Below, piece by piece: positions 44,281 to 55,999 of a stretch of 64,000 nt of DNA. Position 1 is the first letter of the stretch; each line of letters begins with the position of its first letter. The stretch lies in contig OZ018324.1 of NCBI GenBank assembly GCA_963969495.1, forward strand, positions 136,244,327 to 136,308,326, written 5' to 3'. The notes beneath the pieces were generated by a model. It was not told the DNA's origin. It worked only from the letters and a program-made list of their open reading frames with translations, and made no database searches. Position numbers and translations under genes: made by a program. This stretch comes from Ceratothoa steindachneri (taxonomy: Eukaryota > Arthropoda > Malacostraca > Isopoda > Cymothoidae).

Positions 44281-46470
44281 GCGCTATTGATTCAGCCAAA
44301 TTATCACAGGGCAAACTGGACAGAATACACAAAAGAAATTGAACAAGCACTCTCCAATATCCAACTCCCCAAAGATGCACACACAGCAAACAAAATACTA
44401 ACCAACACCATCCTACAAGCATACAAATACAACATCCCACCTGGGAAAATACACAACACACAAAAATTATACCCTGAACTAATCAGACACCTCATAGCAC
44501 AACAGAACAACACTAGAAAACAAACCCATCAGACCCCAACATTATAGAACAAAACAAACAAATAGATCGTGCCATACAAGAACACAAACAAAATTTATGA
44601 AAACATCACCTAGACCAGCAATGGGACCACAAAACAAACACACACAAACTCTGGAAAACCATTACTGGCCTCACAAACAAAAAACCAACATAGCCACAAA
44701 ACAACACCATCACCTTCGGAAACAAAGAAGCCACAACACCCATACAAAAAGTAGAACACTTCAGCAAACAATTCATAAACACAACCATACACCAAACGAA
44801 AAATGAAAACAAGAAAATAGACAGACTTACAAAAAACTCCCCAAATCACAATTCACAACCAAAAAGACCATCAGAGCCATAAAACAAGCAAGAGACAAAA
44901 ACTCCACTAGCCCTGATGACATAAACATCAGACACCTAGGTCAAAATGCCATAAACCTCCTCACACACACTTACAACCTCACCATAAACACAAACAGCAT
45001 GCCTAAACAATGGAAAGTAGCAAAAATAATCAACATAAACAAGGGAGACTCCTACAGACCAATAGCGCTGCTTTCCCCCATAGCCAAAACACTAGAAAAA
45101 ATCATCCTACCTTACATTACATCCAATATCCCAAACATACCACACCAACATGGGTTCAAACCCATGTACTCAACCACCACAGCATTACACACAATAAACA
45201 ACATAATCACAAATGGATTCAACAAGAAGATTCCACCACATAGAACCATAGCAGTTGCCCTTGACATGTCCAAAGCATTTGACACAGTGGACCTACACAA
45301 ACTAGTCAACAAGATTCACAAACTCACCATACCCACCACCCTCATCAAGTACATAGCAAACTACAAGGGATGACTCCAATACACCCAAATACATAACACA
45401 AAATTCAGAGTTCCCCGAGGAGGAGTACTTTCCCCTACAAACAGTAAAAATTCTCACCTACACAGATGACATCACAATACTCTCCTCACACAACAAACCA
45501 GAAACTGCTGCACAACAGATACAACCTTTCCTCAACAAAATACACACATGGACAATAGAAAACTCACAAAGCTAAATGCCACCAAAGCAATGACCACTCT
45601 CTTCATACCAGACCATGCAGAATACAACACAACCCTAAATCTAAACATAGAAAACATAACACTACCCACCACAAAAGGACCAAAGATCCTTAGCCTCACT
45701 TTCGACCCCAAACTCACATACTCAAAACACATACAAAACACAATAGTCAAGGCACTCACAACTACACACTGGGGGAAAACCAAGGAAACGCTCATTAACA
45801 TACAAGACAATCACAAGACTAGTACTAGAATACGCCAACACAATCTGGTCCCAACCTGGTCCCCAATCATTTCAGAAACCAACACAAAAAAACTACAGAC
45901 AATACAAAACACAGCCCTCTGCACTGAAACAGGCTGTACTTGTGACACAAACACCCAACATCTACATGATGAGAGAAACATCCTACCAATCAAAAATCAC
46001 CTAAAACTACATGCATCACAACTCAGGCAGAAAACGCAACATCCAAATCATCCCCTCCACCACATCACCAGACAACCTCCCAATCACTGACACAAAAAAC
46101 AGACCATTTTCTATAACAACAACAACTGCACCACCAACTTTGACACAAACCCTAACACAACAACAGAAGACACAATCAAGCAAAACATGAAAACAATCCA
46201 CTCTCAGATCACACAACAATACTTGACACACAGAACCCACAACAAAATATTAAGTGCGCCACCTCCAACCATACATAACTCAGAACAAACACTCACAAGG
46301 CAGATCAGAAGAACACTAGCACAGATACAAACAAACAAATCACGACTTGTGATATCATACATGCACAAAATATTTCCCACCACCCATACAACACCAAACT
46401 TCCCCAAATCCCTAACACAGATATACGACACCACACAACTCTTCAACTGCCCACAGATACACATAGACCT
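44281..46470 (+). mobile_element. Jockey-like LINE with A-rich coding strand, degraded
   Basis: It interrupts the I-like LINE. Plus-strand frames: EQALSNIQLPKDAHTANKIL (44340), MPKQWKVAKIININKGDSYR (44999), HQHGFKPMYSTTTALHTINN, VALDMSKAFDTVDLHKLVNK (45255) and (other frame) LTYTDDITILSSHN, the catalytic box with YTDD. A thumb and C-terminal region follows to about 46440. The coding strand is strikingly A-rich and G-poor compared with neighbours. Multiple frameshifts; inactive. The clade call (Jockey-like) is tentative. Confidence 0.7.
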
Positions 46471-46619
46471 GGGCCCGGTGGTTCTCTGGGAGAGACCCCG
46501 GGATGCGGCGGGTCTGCTCTTGCGATGGTCCAGGGAGCTGGAGTGTGGCCTGGAATAGGTGCAAGGGTCCCCAACCCACTGTCAGGCCAGGGCCGGGTTG
46601 CCACCACCCCCACTATACC
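46471..46619. other. GC-rich join sequence
   Basis: A short GC-rich segment between the Jockey-like and I-like pieces; origin unknown. Confidence 0.3.
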
Positions 46620-47450
46620 TTTGATTGTTTGTTACCACAAGTCTGCTGCTCCCAAAGTTTCTACTGTTCTGAGAGAGTTGCATTTGTATTTCCTGGAGTA
46701 AATGCCACATTGAGGCTGTGCTAGTGTACATGGATGGCTCCACATCCTGTTTGAAGCCAGTGGAGCTCTTGTGGGAGCTGTTTGCAATATACCTGGTATA
46801 GGGGCTTGCACAGTGCCCAGTTCAGAGACTTTTGTATCTCATAGCAATGGAATCTCTGCATCCCTTAGTTTACAGTATCCATGATGCCAATGGCTGTTGT
46901 AAGCCATGAAGATGTCAAGCTTGTCTTCTTTCAGGCTCCTAGACTTGTAGGGGTTATGGGAAATGAGTGTGCTGATGAGTTTGCCAGGCTGTCTGTGCAA
47001 GCTTAGCTAGTGGATTGTTATTTTTCTCTCCCTCACTCTTATTACATGGCAGGAATCAGGATAACCCTTGTCTATGTATGGCAAATAAGATAGATGGTTT
47101 GTGGGAATTTAAAGTTGCCTGTCATTGCATAGACTTTTTATTTGACCTACACCCTAATGCCTTGTTGTTTGGTTAATTTTCTCTCACCTCTGAATTGGAC
47201 ACATTTGTGGGGGGCAGTGTCATTGAATAGAGCACTCCCCTGAACCTTTCTGTCAAGATCGCTTGGTCCCCCAGACATTAAGGTAACTTTGGCTATAATG
47301 TCCTAGTCCGGGAGAGCTTCCCTAGCTGTACTTGTCACAGTATTATGATATGGGGGTCAGAGGCACTACCACCTGTACTGAGTCTTTGGGTGAGGCTCCT
47401 GCGCACAGACTGTTGCCATTGTTTTTGTTTTTTAATTTAGGTTTATATTA
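46620..47450 (+). mobile_element. I-like LINE remnant, right part (RNase H)
   Basis: Plus-strand scraps: VLVYMDGSTSCLK (46725; Met replaces Thr of YTDGS), AMESLHPLVYSIHDAN (46850), FFQAPRLVGVMGNECADEFA (46930). These are the RNase H boxes of the I-like LINE. Heavily decayed. Confidence 0.7.
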
Positions 47451-47689
47451 ACCCAGCCTAAAAATAGCTGGGTTTTTTTTTAAGTTTAAGTGGCTGTGAC
47501 CTCGCTGGTGGCCACCAGAAAAGAGCATATACCAGGTATTGTAAAAGTCCTGTTATACTTGTTACAATGTTCTCAAAAAAGGGCATAATGATAGTTTTGA
47601 TGCACTTAGACATTTTTATTGTTTTAATATATAAATGTCTAAATTGTAATATTAATCAATGCCCCCTTCCCCTCCCCCTATTCCTCTTG

Positions 47690-48140
47690 CAGTGAGCCTG
47701 CATTCCAGGCGAGACCTGCCTTCATCATGCTGTCCTACACATGGTTGATGGAAGACTTCAGCTCATTGATGTTGCTGTGGAGGAACTTGCAGGCACACAA
47801 GTTGTAGTTGATATAATTGAGGCTGGGCGACCAGCCACCAAAAGTCCAACCAGAAGTTCATATTCAACTCAACCACTCTTGCACAGTTTTAGCCGTGTGG
47901 GTTGGAGCACTCTCCTGCTGAATGACTTAGTCTGCTTTCTTTGGGATCTTTCTCACCCAGGTTATGACTTTCTGGCCAAGATATACTTGTAACTGGCTGC
48001 AAACCACACCAATGGCATCTTCTTGCCATTCAAAGCCACGATGCTGAGCATCATCACGGAGGCCTGGTGCTAGGTCATGAACACTTAGCGAACCTCAGAG
48101 CCATCTTGGCCGAAGCTTACCACACCATCATTCTGCCTTT
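47690..48140 (-). pseudogene. Tc1/mariner-superfamily transposase remnant
   Basis: Minus strand. ASVMMLSIVALNGKKMPLVW near 48030, then ESAPTHTAKTVQEWL near 47890 and NINELKSSIN near 47760. It matches a DDE transposase family with conserved QQDGAPAHTAKTVQ box; the second Asp pair is changed to Glu-Ser. Stops and frameshifts; the N-terminal domain is not seen. Confidence 0.6.
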
Positions 48141-48249
48141 GATGAAAGAATCACCCTTTTGCATTCTTTCTCACCTCTCATTCATCTCTCCGATCTTTCA
48201 CCCCTACCCCTGACTACCCTCATTGCACCCTCTATGGTATCAACCACAT

Positions 48250-48625
48250 GTAGACATCCACCTGGTACCTGGAGTGGTGGTACACCCTCCCAGCTCCACT
48301 ATCCCTGGGACTCTAATAATCTTGGAGTATCAGGGTTTTAATCCTCTCGACAGGGAATTAGAGTACTACAGCTGGTACCTTGAAGAGTAGCACATCCTCT
48401 CAGCATGAGTGCCTGCAGTTACATACCCTCTGGCACAGCCTTCCAGCCACACTGCCTGCAGTTGTGCACCCTCCGCAGCTCTATGACTTCCACTATTTTC
48501 ATTCTGCCTACACTCACCACTTTCCTCTCTAATCTCACCTCACCTACTTGTCACCAGCAGTCGGGGTACCCTGTATAGACATCTACACCTGGTACTTAGA
48601 GGAGCAACACATCCTCCTGGCCCAA
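48250..48625. repeat. Degenerate minisatellite, TGGTACCTGGAGT...CCTCCCAG unit
   Basis: CCTGGTACCTGGAGTGGTGG with CACCCTCCCAGC at 48260, and diverged units at about 48373, 48460 and 48580. A single unit occurs at 40380. Confidence 0.55.
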
Positions 48626-48689
48626 GTGACCATAGGGAAGGCCTGAAGAAGCTGGTGTGTCCTGCAAACCCACCATGTCCAGGGACCCA

Positions 48690-48800
48690 GCAGAAGGCAA
48701 TCTCAAGATACTCCCAGCTTGCAGCAACCATGGCATCACAGATACTGCAAACTAGGAGATGTGGAGATTCCATTGCCTCAAAGGCCACTTAGTACGATCA
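48690..48800 (-). mobile_element. I-like LINE RNase H scrap
   Basis: The minus strand reads FEAMESPHLLVCSICDAMVA and FCWVPGHGGFAG, matching the RNase H of the I-like LINE. Confidence 0.65.
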
Positions 48801-49240
48801 GTGAGAGAGAAATGGGGAGAGGTTTTACTTCCTATCCACACTTATTTAATGTGCCTTTTATTTCTCAGTGGGGAGCAACAGTTTGACATGGGCTCCAAAA
48901 AAATGGGTATCAATAACGTATTGGCGGCCATCAAGGAATCAACCCAAATTAGGACTGTATCTGGCAACTAACCACATGAGTGGCTTAATTTCCCTGCAAT
49001 TGGAAGTAGTGCAGCAATTACGTGGCATAACTAAACTGGGTACAGGGTGAGGTGGTTAATTTTTCACTATTGTCAACTCTGAATTCCATGGAGTCATATT
49101 GTCCGGCATCAGTTCTTTTTTCTTCATATCATAGTAGACTCAGTTGTGCATCATCTGTAAAGGAAGCACTATCATTGCTGAATTCAATCCTCCAAGAATT
49201 TGGAAAAGGCAAGCTGTGTTGCTTGGGATTCGCACCAGGA
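48801..49240. other. No gene recognised
   Basis: A short open frame at 49052-49252 has no recognisable domain. Confidence 0.3.
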
Positions 49241-50010
49241 GCTTTAATGTGAAGATATATAAGTGATTGTGTATCAATCTGAGGGTGATGCAAAGGATCA
49301 GGAAAGAGTTTGATGAATCAGGCTGTGATTATGAGGGTATGGTGGCTTGGAAACTTTACCTTAAGCATTCTGATAACAAAAGAACTCCCAAATTTGTCAC
49401 AGAGATTGATGCTATCATTGACAATCATCCCAGCAAGTCAATCATGTCCCTAGCAGAAACAAGGAAGTGTCAGATTATCTGATTAGACATTTAGTATATG
49501 AAGACATCTGCTATTCGAAGATTAGAAATGGCCAGTTTTGTGGTAAAGGATGAAAGACAAGTGGTATGAATGTGCTGCAATGCTTGGGAACAAACGGAAG
49601 CATCCCCTCAAGCCTGGCATGCTTTGGTTCTTCTCAGATGAGAAGAATCTCTGCCAGGACCAGGTGGTGAAATCTTCAAACAACTGCTGGCTTGTTTTGT
49701 CCCCTAAAGATCTACCGAGTGTCATGAAGACCAAGTTTACATCATGGTGTTTGGGATGGTCACTAGTGAGGGCTATGTTATGCCCTTGTTTATCTTCCCA
49801 AAAGCCCTCAGACTCAATATGGTGGGCTACATCAAGTACCTGAAGGAGTTGGTATTGCCTTGGATCCAGGTGGTGGCTGTTGGAAGACCTTACATGTGGC
49901 AGTAGGACTCTGCACCATGCTGCATAAGCAGTAGGATCCAGTTTTGGCTGTCAGACAATGTCTTTGACCACATCACTAAATATCTGGTCTCCCAACTACC
50001 CAGATAGGTG
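49241..50010 (+). pseudogene. Tc1/mariner-superfamily transposase remnant
   Basis: Same family as 39591-40330 but more complete. N-terminal part: IRKEFDESGCDYEG and KRTPKFVTEIDAIIDNHPSK (49390). DDE part: MLWFFSDEKNLCQDQ (49620, first Asp retained), NNCWLVLSPKDLPSVMKTKF, then in another frame MVFGMVTSEGYVMPLFIFP, VLPWIQVVAVGRPYMWQ and DSAPC. Several stops and frameshifts; the region with the third acidic residue is not seen. Confidence 0.7.
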
Positions 50011-50269
50011 GAGCCGCCATGCCGATGGACTGCCAGGCCACCAGGCGGGAGGAGTGGTCCCAAATGGCGGTGCCTGGCTCTGCCAGGCCTGTAAGCACCT
50101 CTTGCAGTGCAGGCAACTGTGAGAGGTGATGAGCTATTGCATCCCGCAGAAAATTTAGGGTTACCATGCCTAATGATGTAAAAAATCAAAATCTTCCCTT
50201 AATTCCCCCTTGCTCATCAACGGAGCCGCCCTCGGGCAGCTCCCCCCAAAAAATGGAGGTCCCCCCCTG

Positions 50270-51857
50270 TGCTTGCACAGGGAACCCTCCATACTTCTTT
50301 AACTGGAGAGGAGGCTTACTCCTCTCCTACATCTACAGGTGTAGGGGACTCCCCCTCACCCCCTTCTCTGGAGGTGCTTTCGGGCACCTCCCTTTTTCCA
50401 GCGGCAGTCCTCTCTTTTCTTTCCAAGGGGACTGCCAAGAAAGCCAGCAGGCAGCCCATTGCCAACCGCCCCTATGCAAGGTCCTCAAATGGCTGGGGTC
50501 TCCAAGACAGTAGAAGGAGGGAAGGGATCTCCTCCAACCGGTGCCCTGCGACCACCAGGACCTTCTCAATTTCGGAGAAGGACCTGGCTGAGGCCGGTCC
50601 ATCTGGCCTGGAGGCTCTTGTCGGTGGGGGGGAGAAGCGGGTTCATTCCCCGCCTTCCTCTCATAAAAAGAAAAAAAAGACTAAGAAGACTAGGGGCTCC
50701 TCTCCATCTGCGGGGGCTGTGGGGACAGATGGGTCTACTGCTACTTTGGCAATGGACCAAGCCAAGATCGGCACATCCAGCCCCTCTGCCCCCCCCGGGT
50801 GCGGAGCTCCTGACTATGACAAAGACCAAAAGTGCACAGGGCGAAGCCTCGATAACATTGGGGCCCCTCATTCAGAGGTTACCTGGCGTTTTTGAGCCCA
50901 CTGGCTTGAAACGCTTCCTCGTCATTCACTTCACTGATGGCACCATGTTGGCCAATGGCAACATGATCCATCAGAGGAGAGGATTAGCTAGTGCAATTGG
51001 TAGAGACCCAAAGGTGACCCGTTTCTCGGATGGGAGCCTTCTGGCAAATGTGGCGAATCCCCCCAAGGCGGCCAAGATAAGTGCCCTTCAGACACTTGAT
51101 GGCACCCTGGTGAGTGTGATGCTGCACTGTACCAACCATGAACTTTGTGAGAGGAGTAGTTTATGCGAGGGAGCTCATTGACTACTCCATTGAGGACATC
51201 ACCTTAGAGCTGGCCGTTCATGGGGCAGACAAGGTCGAATGTGTGATGAGAAAACAGGGAGGGGACTCGAGACCCACCCCTACACTTTTCATCACGTTCG
51301 ACTGTGATAAGCTGCCTGAGTCGGTGCGTGCCGGTTGGTACCGCTACCGTGTGAAGGCATTCGTGCCACTGCCTCGGTGGTGCTATTACTGTCACCGCTT
51401 CGGCCATACGAATCGTTCTTGTAGACGTGCAAAGTCGGGGTCACCCGAAGTCTGTGTAAATTGCTCCAAGGCCGCACACGATAAGTCTAAATCGTGTGTG
51501 GCCAAGTGTGTCAATTGCAGAGAGCCACACCCCACTCCGTCGAAGCAATGTGATGCATATCTCCTTGAGAAAGAAATCGTGGCCGATCAGGCCCAGGATC
51601 GACTCTCATTCCGCGAGGCTAAGGACTTGGTCTTGGCGCGTCTGGCTCTTCCCGGGACGTCATATGCCTCAATAGTTAGAAAGGTACCCTCTGCTCCTGG
51701 CCCATCCAGGCCAACAAGCACGGTTGTTTCCGCGCCCATTCTGAGCCCTTCTGCGGGCTCTATTCAACCCGGGCACTCCCCTGGTAAAGCTGGCGGCAAA
51801 AAGGGTTCATACCCAGCCCCACCTAAAACCAGGGCTCCCCCGTCTTCCCCCAGCTGA
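50270..51857 (+). pseudogene. I-like LINE ORF1 (Gag-like, three zinc knuckles), frameshifted
   Basis: Blocks in three frames: a Ser/Pro/Lys-rich N-terminus with a basic stretch KKKKKTKKTRG (50665), a middle domain FLVIHFTDGTMLANGNMI (50920-51120) and a C-terminal open frame 51138-51857 with three knuckle-like motifs, CYYCHRFGHTNRSC, CVNCSKAAHDKSKSC and CVNCREPHPTPSKQC. LINE ORF1 proteins of this type coat the element RNA. At least two frameshifts (near 50820 and 51135) break it. Confidence 0.82.
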
Positions 51858-52552
51858 CCGTTTCCCGTAAGGCGAAACGGCCACGCGCCTCCACCGAGTA
51901 GTCAGACTCACAGGAGTCAACACCCCTGAAGTTGGTCGCTAGGCCATCTTCCGGGGTTCCTAAAGCTGTCCCCCGAAAGGAGGACAGCAACAAAAGAGCT
52001 TCGGTTCCTTTGCCCACGCCTAGTGGTGGACCGAGTGGCTCGGAGACGGTGGTTCCTCAAAAAGAGGACCCTCCGCCTCTGAAGCCGCAACGCCCTCCTA
52101 AAGTTTCGAGGCGGAGGGAGGAAAAGACTCGCATGGCGAGCCCAACCTCCCCCAATAAGTCCTCGAAGGCGACAGCGCCTTCAGCGCTTTTGCCGGCCAA
52201 TAGCGCCCGAGGTTCTGCCTCCGGGAAGCGTACGGCCATTCCCGTGAGGGTCTTCTGTTCGAGGAGGGCGCCCGCGTCTCCTCCGAGCTAGGCCTGGAGG
52301 GCATATTCCTTCAATCGAATTGCCGTGGACTCCGGGCCAACTGGGAGGAGCTGCGGAGGCTCGTCTCGTCCCGTTCCCCGTTAGCTATCTTTCTGCAGGA
52401 GACCATGCTAGGCGCGTGCCCCCTGCCCGCTCTCCCGGGGTATAAGGGTCTTGCGACCTCACCAACACAGGTCCCCCTTTTTGGGGTGTTTTTTTTTCTC
52501 TTTCTCTTTAATTTTATTTTAAAGTAGCCTAGAACTAGGCCAGTTTTATTAT

Positions 52553-52581
52553 GGCGACTAATGCCCAAGTAGGCAGTCGCC
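52553..52581 (+). promoter_or_regulatory. LINE 3' UTR hairpin
   Basis: GGCGACT and AGTCGCC, perfect 7-bp stem, 15-nt loop with GCCC...GGC inner pairing. A second small palindrome GCCTAGAACTAGGC lies at 52528-52541. Confidence 0.7.
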
Positions 52582-52603
52582 AGATGAGCTCATAAAAAAA
52601 AAA

Positions 52604-54120
52604 AATCACCACAGGATGGCCGGGTTGGGGGATGCGCGGTTTACACCCAGCATGATGTCTCCGTTCTTCCTTTCACTTTAGATACCTCCTTTCAGGCAGT
52701 GGCTGTGCAGCTTCACCTGGATAGGAGGTATACTATCATTTCTGCGTACATTCCACCGTCAGCTGACTTCGACGCGAGGGACTACCGCCGCGTCGTGGCA
52801 CGCTTGCCATGGTCGTTTCTCTTGCTCGGAGATCTAGGTTCCGGTATATTTCGAAGCATACGTGTCTGGTTCTGCCCAGGACGCCACCCATGGAGGGTAC
52901 CACATTTGTCTATTTGGCGCCCCTGGTTCTGCCCAGGACGCCACCCTGGAGGGTACCACATTTGGCTATTTGTCGCCACGCCTCTGCTCCCAAAGTTGTA
53001 CGGCGCCGGGAGTATTGCGTTCGACCTTTTTGGAACACACCTCGTGTCACGCTGGAACCGTGCCAGTGTATACGGATGGCTCCAAGTCCCAAGAGAGGGT
53101 TGGCTTCCACGCCGTATCCCCTCTGTTTGAAGTCAGCGGGGCTATGCCAGGCGCTGCTTCTGTCTTCACGGCCGAGCTGGTGGCAATACACCACTCGGTA
53201 CGGGAGATTACGTGACGTGCCCGGTTCGAAGACCGGATTGTGATCTATAGCGAATCACAAAGCGCCCTGAGTGCTCTCGTGGCATTGGAATCTCCGCATC
53301 CCCTGGTTCGCGATATCCGTGATGCCACGGTTCTGGCGAGCCGGGCAGATGTCGAGATTATCGTCTGCTGGGTTCCTGGACATGTAGGAATTGCGGGGAA
53401 TGAGCGCGCCGATGAGGGTGCCAAAGAGTCCGCGAGGACTCGGCGACCGGACCAGCGTTTCGCTCTTCCTCAAACAGACTACATGGCAGGAATATGGGCA
53501 GCTCTTCGGACTTCTTGGCAAAGAAGATGGGAGACGGTCGAAGGGAACTTAAAGTTGCGTGCCATTGCGCTGCGACTGTTCCCATGGACCTATCCCCCAA
53601 TTCCGCTACGGCTCCAGGTCGCTTTAGGCGTCTCCGAATCGGACACACTCGTGTGACGCATCGCTATCTGATGGAGCGCTTGCCTGCGCCCTATTGTGAC
53701 GACTGCGTCGTTCCTCAGACTGTTCGCCACATTCTTGTTGAATGTCTCAGTCTGGGTGATCTTCACACACGTTACCTGTCCCGGTAACGGGATGGGTGAG
53801 GTCGCTACCGCCTGTCCCTTATACTCGGGACGAGTTTGTGCACTTGTTGACTTTTTGGGGGAGGCTGGCCTTCTTCCTTGTATTTAACTAATTGTTTTTG
53901 TTTTCTTGTTATTGTTGTTTGTTTGTTTTTTGTAGGTTGCAGGCTCCTGCGCCGGGGGGAGGGGGACCCCCCCTGCTGCCGGAGCTTGCTCCCTGATTGT
54001 TCTCTCTTTTTTATTGTTTCTGTTCAAATTTTTATTTTAAATTAGTCTATAACTAGGTTCTTTGTTTGCGGCGACTTATTCTCAAGTGGGCAGTTGCCAG
54101 ATAGCCTCTTAAAATTTAAA
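52604..54120 (+). mobile_element. I-like LINE copy 4: endonuclease piece, deletion, RNase H, 3' UTR
   Basis: Begins directly after the poly-A of copy 3, in the same orientation. An endonuclease piece (DRRYTIISAYIPPSADFDAR, 52730) jumps at about 52840 to FRYISKH and then to the RNase H, so RT is deleted. RNase H: VPVYTDGSKSQERVGFHA (53063), VIYSESQSALSALVALESPH (53240) and WVPGHVGIAGNERADEGAKE (53370). A ~57-bp segment is duplicated in tandem at 52867-52980. The 3' hairpin (54070-54098) and an A-rich tail follow. Confidence 0.83.
54070..54098 (+). promoter_or_regulatory. LINE 3' UTR hairpin
   Basis: GGCGACT/AGTTGCC with one G-U pair; same 29-nt length as the others. Confidence 0.65.
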
Positions 54121-55305
54121 AAAAACCTTGTTACCTGCAGGATGATCTGCAGCTATAGATCCTCCATACATTTTCACTTTCTCGTAAAATTTCTCCTGAC
54201 AAACTTTGTGGGAGATAAGCAACCATGCTGCAACTGGCATCTGAAGGATTACACTTCCTTCCAGCACCTACACTTAGACTTGAGTTCCTTCCTGTGTTGC
54301 ATCCAGGAAGATCTCTAAAGATTTCTCCTGACAAACTTTCTGTGAGATATGCCCTTGTTGGGTTCTGCTTTAAATTGAATTAAAAACATTTTCCTGGTTT
54401 AGGTTCTTACACCTGTCGTGTTGGCTGGGGAACTGACCAGGAACCAAGACTTTCATTCAGGAATTGCTATGCCAGGCAACGGAAAGATAGAGGAAAGAAG
54501 AACTCAACGGGGGTAAGTTTATCTTTAAAAAGTAAAGTTGAGTGGATAGTAATGCATTGCAACCTTTGGACAGAGTTGTTGATTTTGTTAATTGCTCCCC
54601 AGGAGTATATGATCTCTGCTTCCTCTGACCCCTTGGGAGAAAGCATTCAATCCTATATCCTGTGATGTAGACCCACATTAATGTTACCACAATTATGTGG
54701 GGCCGTGCCTTCTGTGAGGCTGTTCTGAGGGAACAGGTTTTAGTGGAGGGAGGCTGTTGCATGTTGTCAGATGCAACAGCTAGGAAGTGGAAGTTCTTGG
54801 ACAGTGTTGGCTAATCCTGACTAGATTTTTCTCTAAAATGATCAAGGTTGATTTTTTTTATTAATCAGTATGAAAATATTTGGAAATCTATTTAGCAATC
54901 AAGGAACCATTGGAGGCCCAAGTGTGTCCCAACCTTTTGTGTCAAGGGTTTGTTTATGGAAATCACTTTCTGAGACAAGTGATGTGTTCTGCATGAAAGA
55001 TTGTGTGGTGACAGACATGACGAGTTGTTTCACTTATGCATAAGGCTCGATCCACTGCTTGACTGGCAGCAGCTCCTTGCAAGTGCTGAAAATTTTGTCT
55101 GCTCCTCTCCCCAGTAAAGGACTAAATTGTTTTTCACTGAGAATCCAACCTGGTACCTTGGTATTGAAATCCATCGCCTTATCCACCAGGCAGGTCAGAG
55201 CTCTTTACCAAAAGTTAAATAAGAATGTAATCTTTTCTATAGAAATTCTGCTCATCAAAATAGTACCCAGCTGAGTGGAAAAAAATGGTGCTTGTTGGTA
55301 ATATT
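54121..55305. other. Non-coding stretch, short direct repeat
   Basis: ATTTCTCCTGACAAACTTT occurs at 54189 and 54321. A minus-strand stretch ending CCTGCAG/GTAACA at about 54138 could be an exon but has no recognisable homology. Otherwise nothing; probably intron of the ACTR5-like gene. Confidence 0.4.
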
Positions 55306-55450
55306 GGATAAATCTCTGGGGAAAGGGGGAGCATATAAACCAAAGAATACATTTCTATGGTGAAGCATAGTGGTGGCAACATCATGTTGTATGGATGTTT
55401 TGCTTCCAGGGAAATAAAGCAATTGTGTGAATATCAATGGAAACAAAGAA
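55306..55450 (+). pseudogene. Tc1 transposase scrap
   Basis: The plus strand reads GGAYKPKN then VKHSGGNIMLYGCFAS, the conserved GGGS-IM-WGCF region of Tc1-like transposases. Fragment only. Confidence 0.65.
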
Positions 55451-55785
55451 AGAAGACTGTGAAGATAAATTTACTTTGTTCCATCTCTCCCTATAGGTTT
55501 TCATGTAACCTTGATCATAGAGTTAAAAGTATCATTCAAACCTCCAATGCTAATATTACTATCCATTCATTCCACCACCTGATCAATTTGTACTTCAAGG
55601 TTTCCCATTTCCACTTTATATTTCCTTTTGAATCATCAATTATTTAATTGGGTAACTGAATAGTCCTCAGTATTTAGACTCCTTTGACATTTGTCCCCAT
55701 GATTTTGCTTTTAGAGAAGAATCCAAGTAGGTTGCTAGTGTTTGTCCCCATTAATTTATCTCTTTCCAAAACATGCATCTGGCAG

Positions 55786-55999
55786 GAATCCGAAATTATT
55801 GTTGCAAATGACATCTCAAATTTGGAAGCTGTTCGTTTCCAACTCAAGTCCCAGCATGATGAGAATATTGTCACTCACTTTGAAGCGCAGGAATTGATGC
55901 TGGACTACACCTTCTCTCATCTTGGCATCAACACTTCAAGTGTGAATCACCCCATCGTGATGACTGAAGCCCTCACTAACCCCATCTATTCCCGACAGT
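55786..55999 (+). CDS. ACTR5: Actin-related protein 5 exon (ACTR5-like)
   Basis: One internal exon bounded by acceptor CATCTGGCAG and donor GTAAGG. It encodes about 71 residues beginning ESEIIVANDISNLEAVRFQL and containing QELMLDYTFSHLGI, NHPIVMTEALTNPIYSRQ. This matches the early part of Arp5, which reads VGN...LEPLR, QELLLDYSFQHLG and DHPIVLTEAVCNPLYSRQ, at the segment just before MSELLFECYG. Arp5 is a nuclear actin-fold subunit of the INO80 chromatin remodelling complex. No stop interrupts the exon. Flanking exons were not recognised; the following intron would hold the Tc1, mariner and hAT elements. Confidence 0.82.

Larger units (their letters stand above)
50160..52598 (+). mobile_element. 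I-like LINE copy 3: ORF1 plus start of endonuclease joined to 3' UTR
   Basis: Plus strand. ORF1 (below) is followed by the first ~50 codons of the endonuclease (LQ-NCRGL box at 52315, LQETMLGACPLP at 52395). At about 52455 the sequence jumps to the LINE 3' UTR with hairpin (52553-52581) and ends in poly-A (52592-52603). Nearly all of ORF2 is missing: an ORF1-only deletion derivative. Confidence 0.82.

Noticed and set aside
50166..50513. Plus-strand open frame starting MPNDVKNQN as a separate gene
   Set aside because: It overlaps the 5' part of the I-like LINE ORF1 in another frame, has no domain and is Pro/Ser-rich by composition.
54138..54255. Possible minus-strand exon ending CTGCAG/GTAACA
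   Set aside because: One frame is open (KVCQEKFYEKVKMYGGSIAA) with plausible splice sites, but no family was recognised and part of it lies in a direct repeat.
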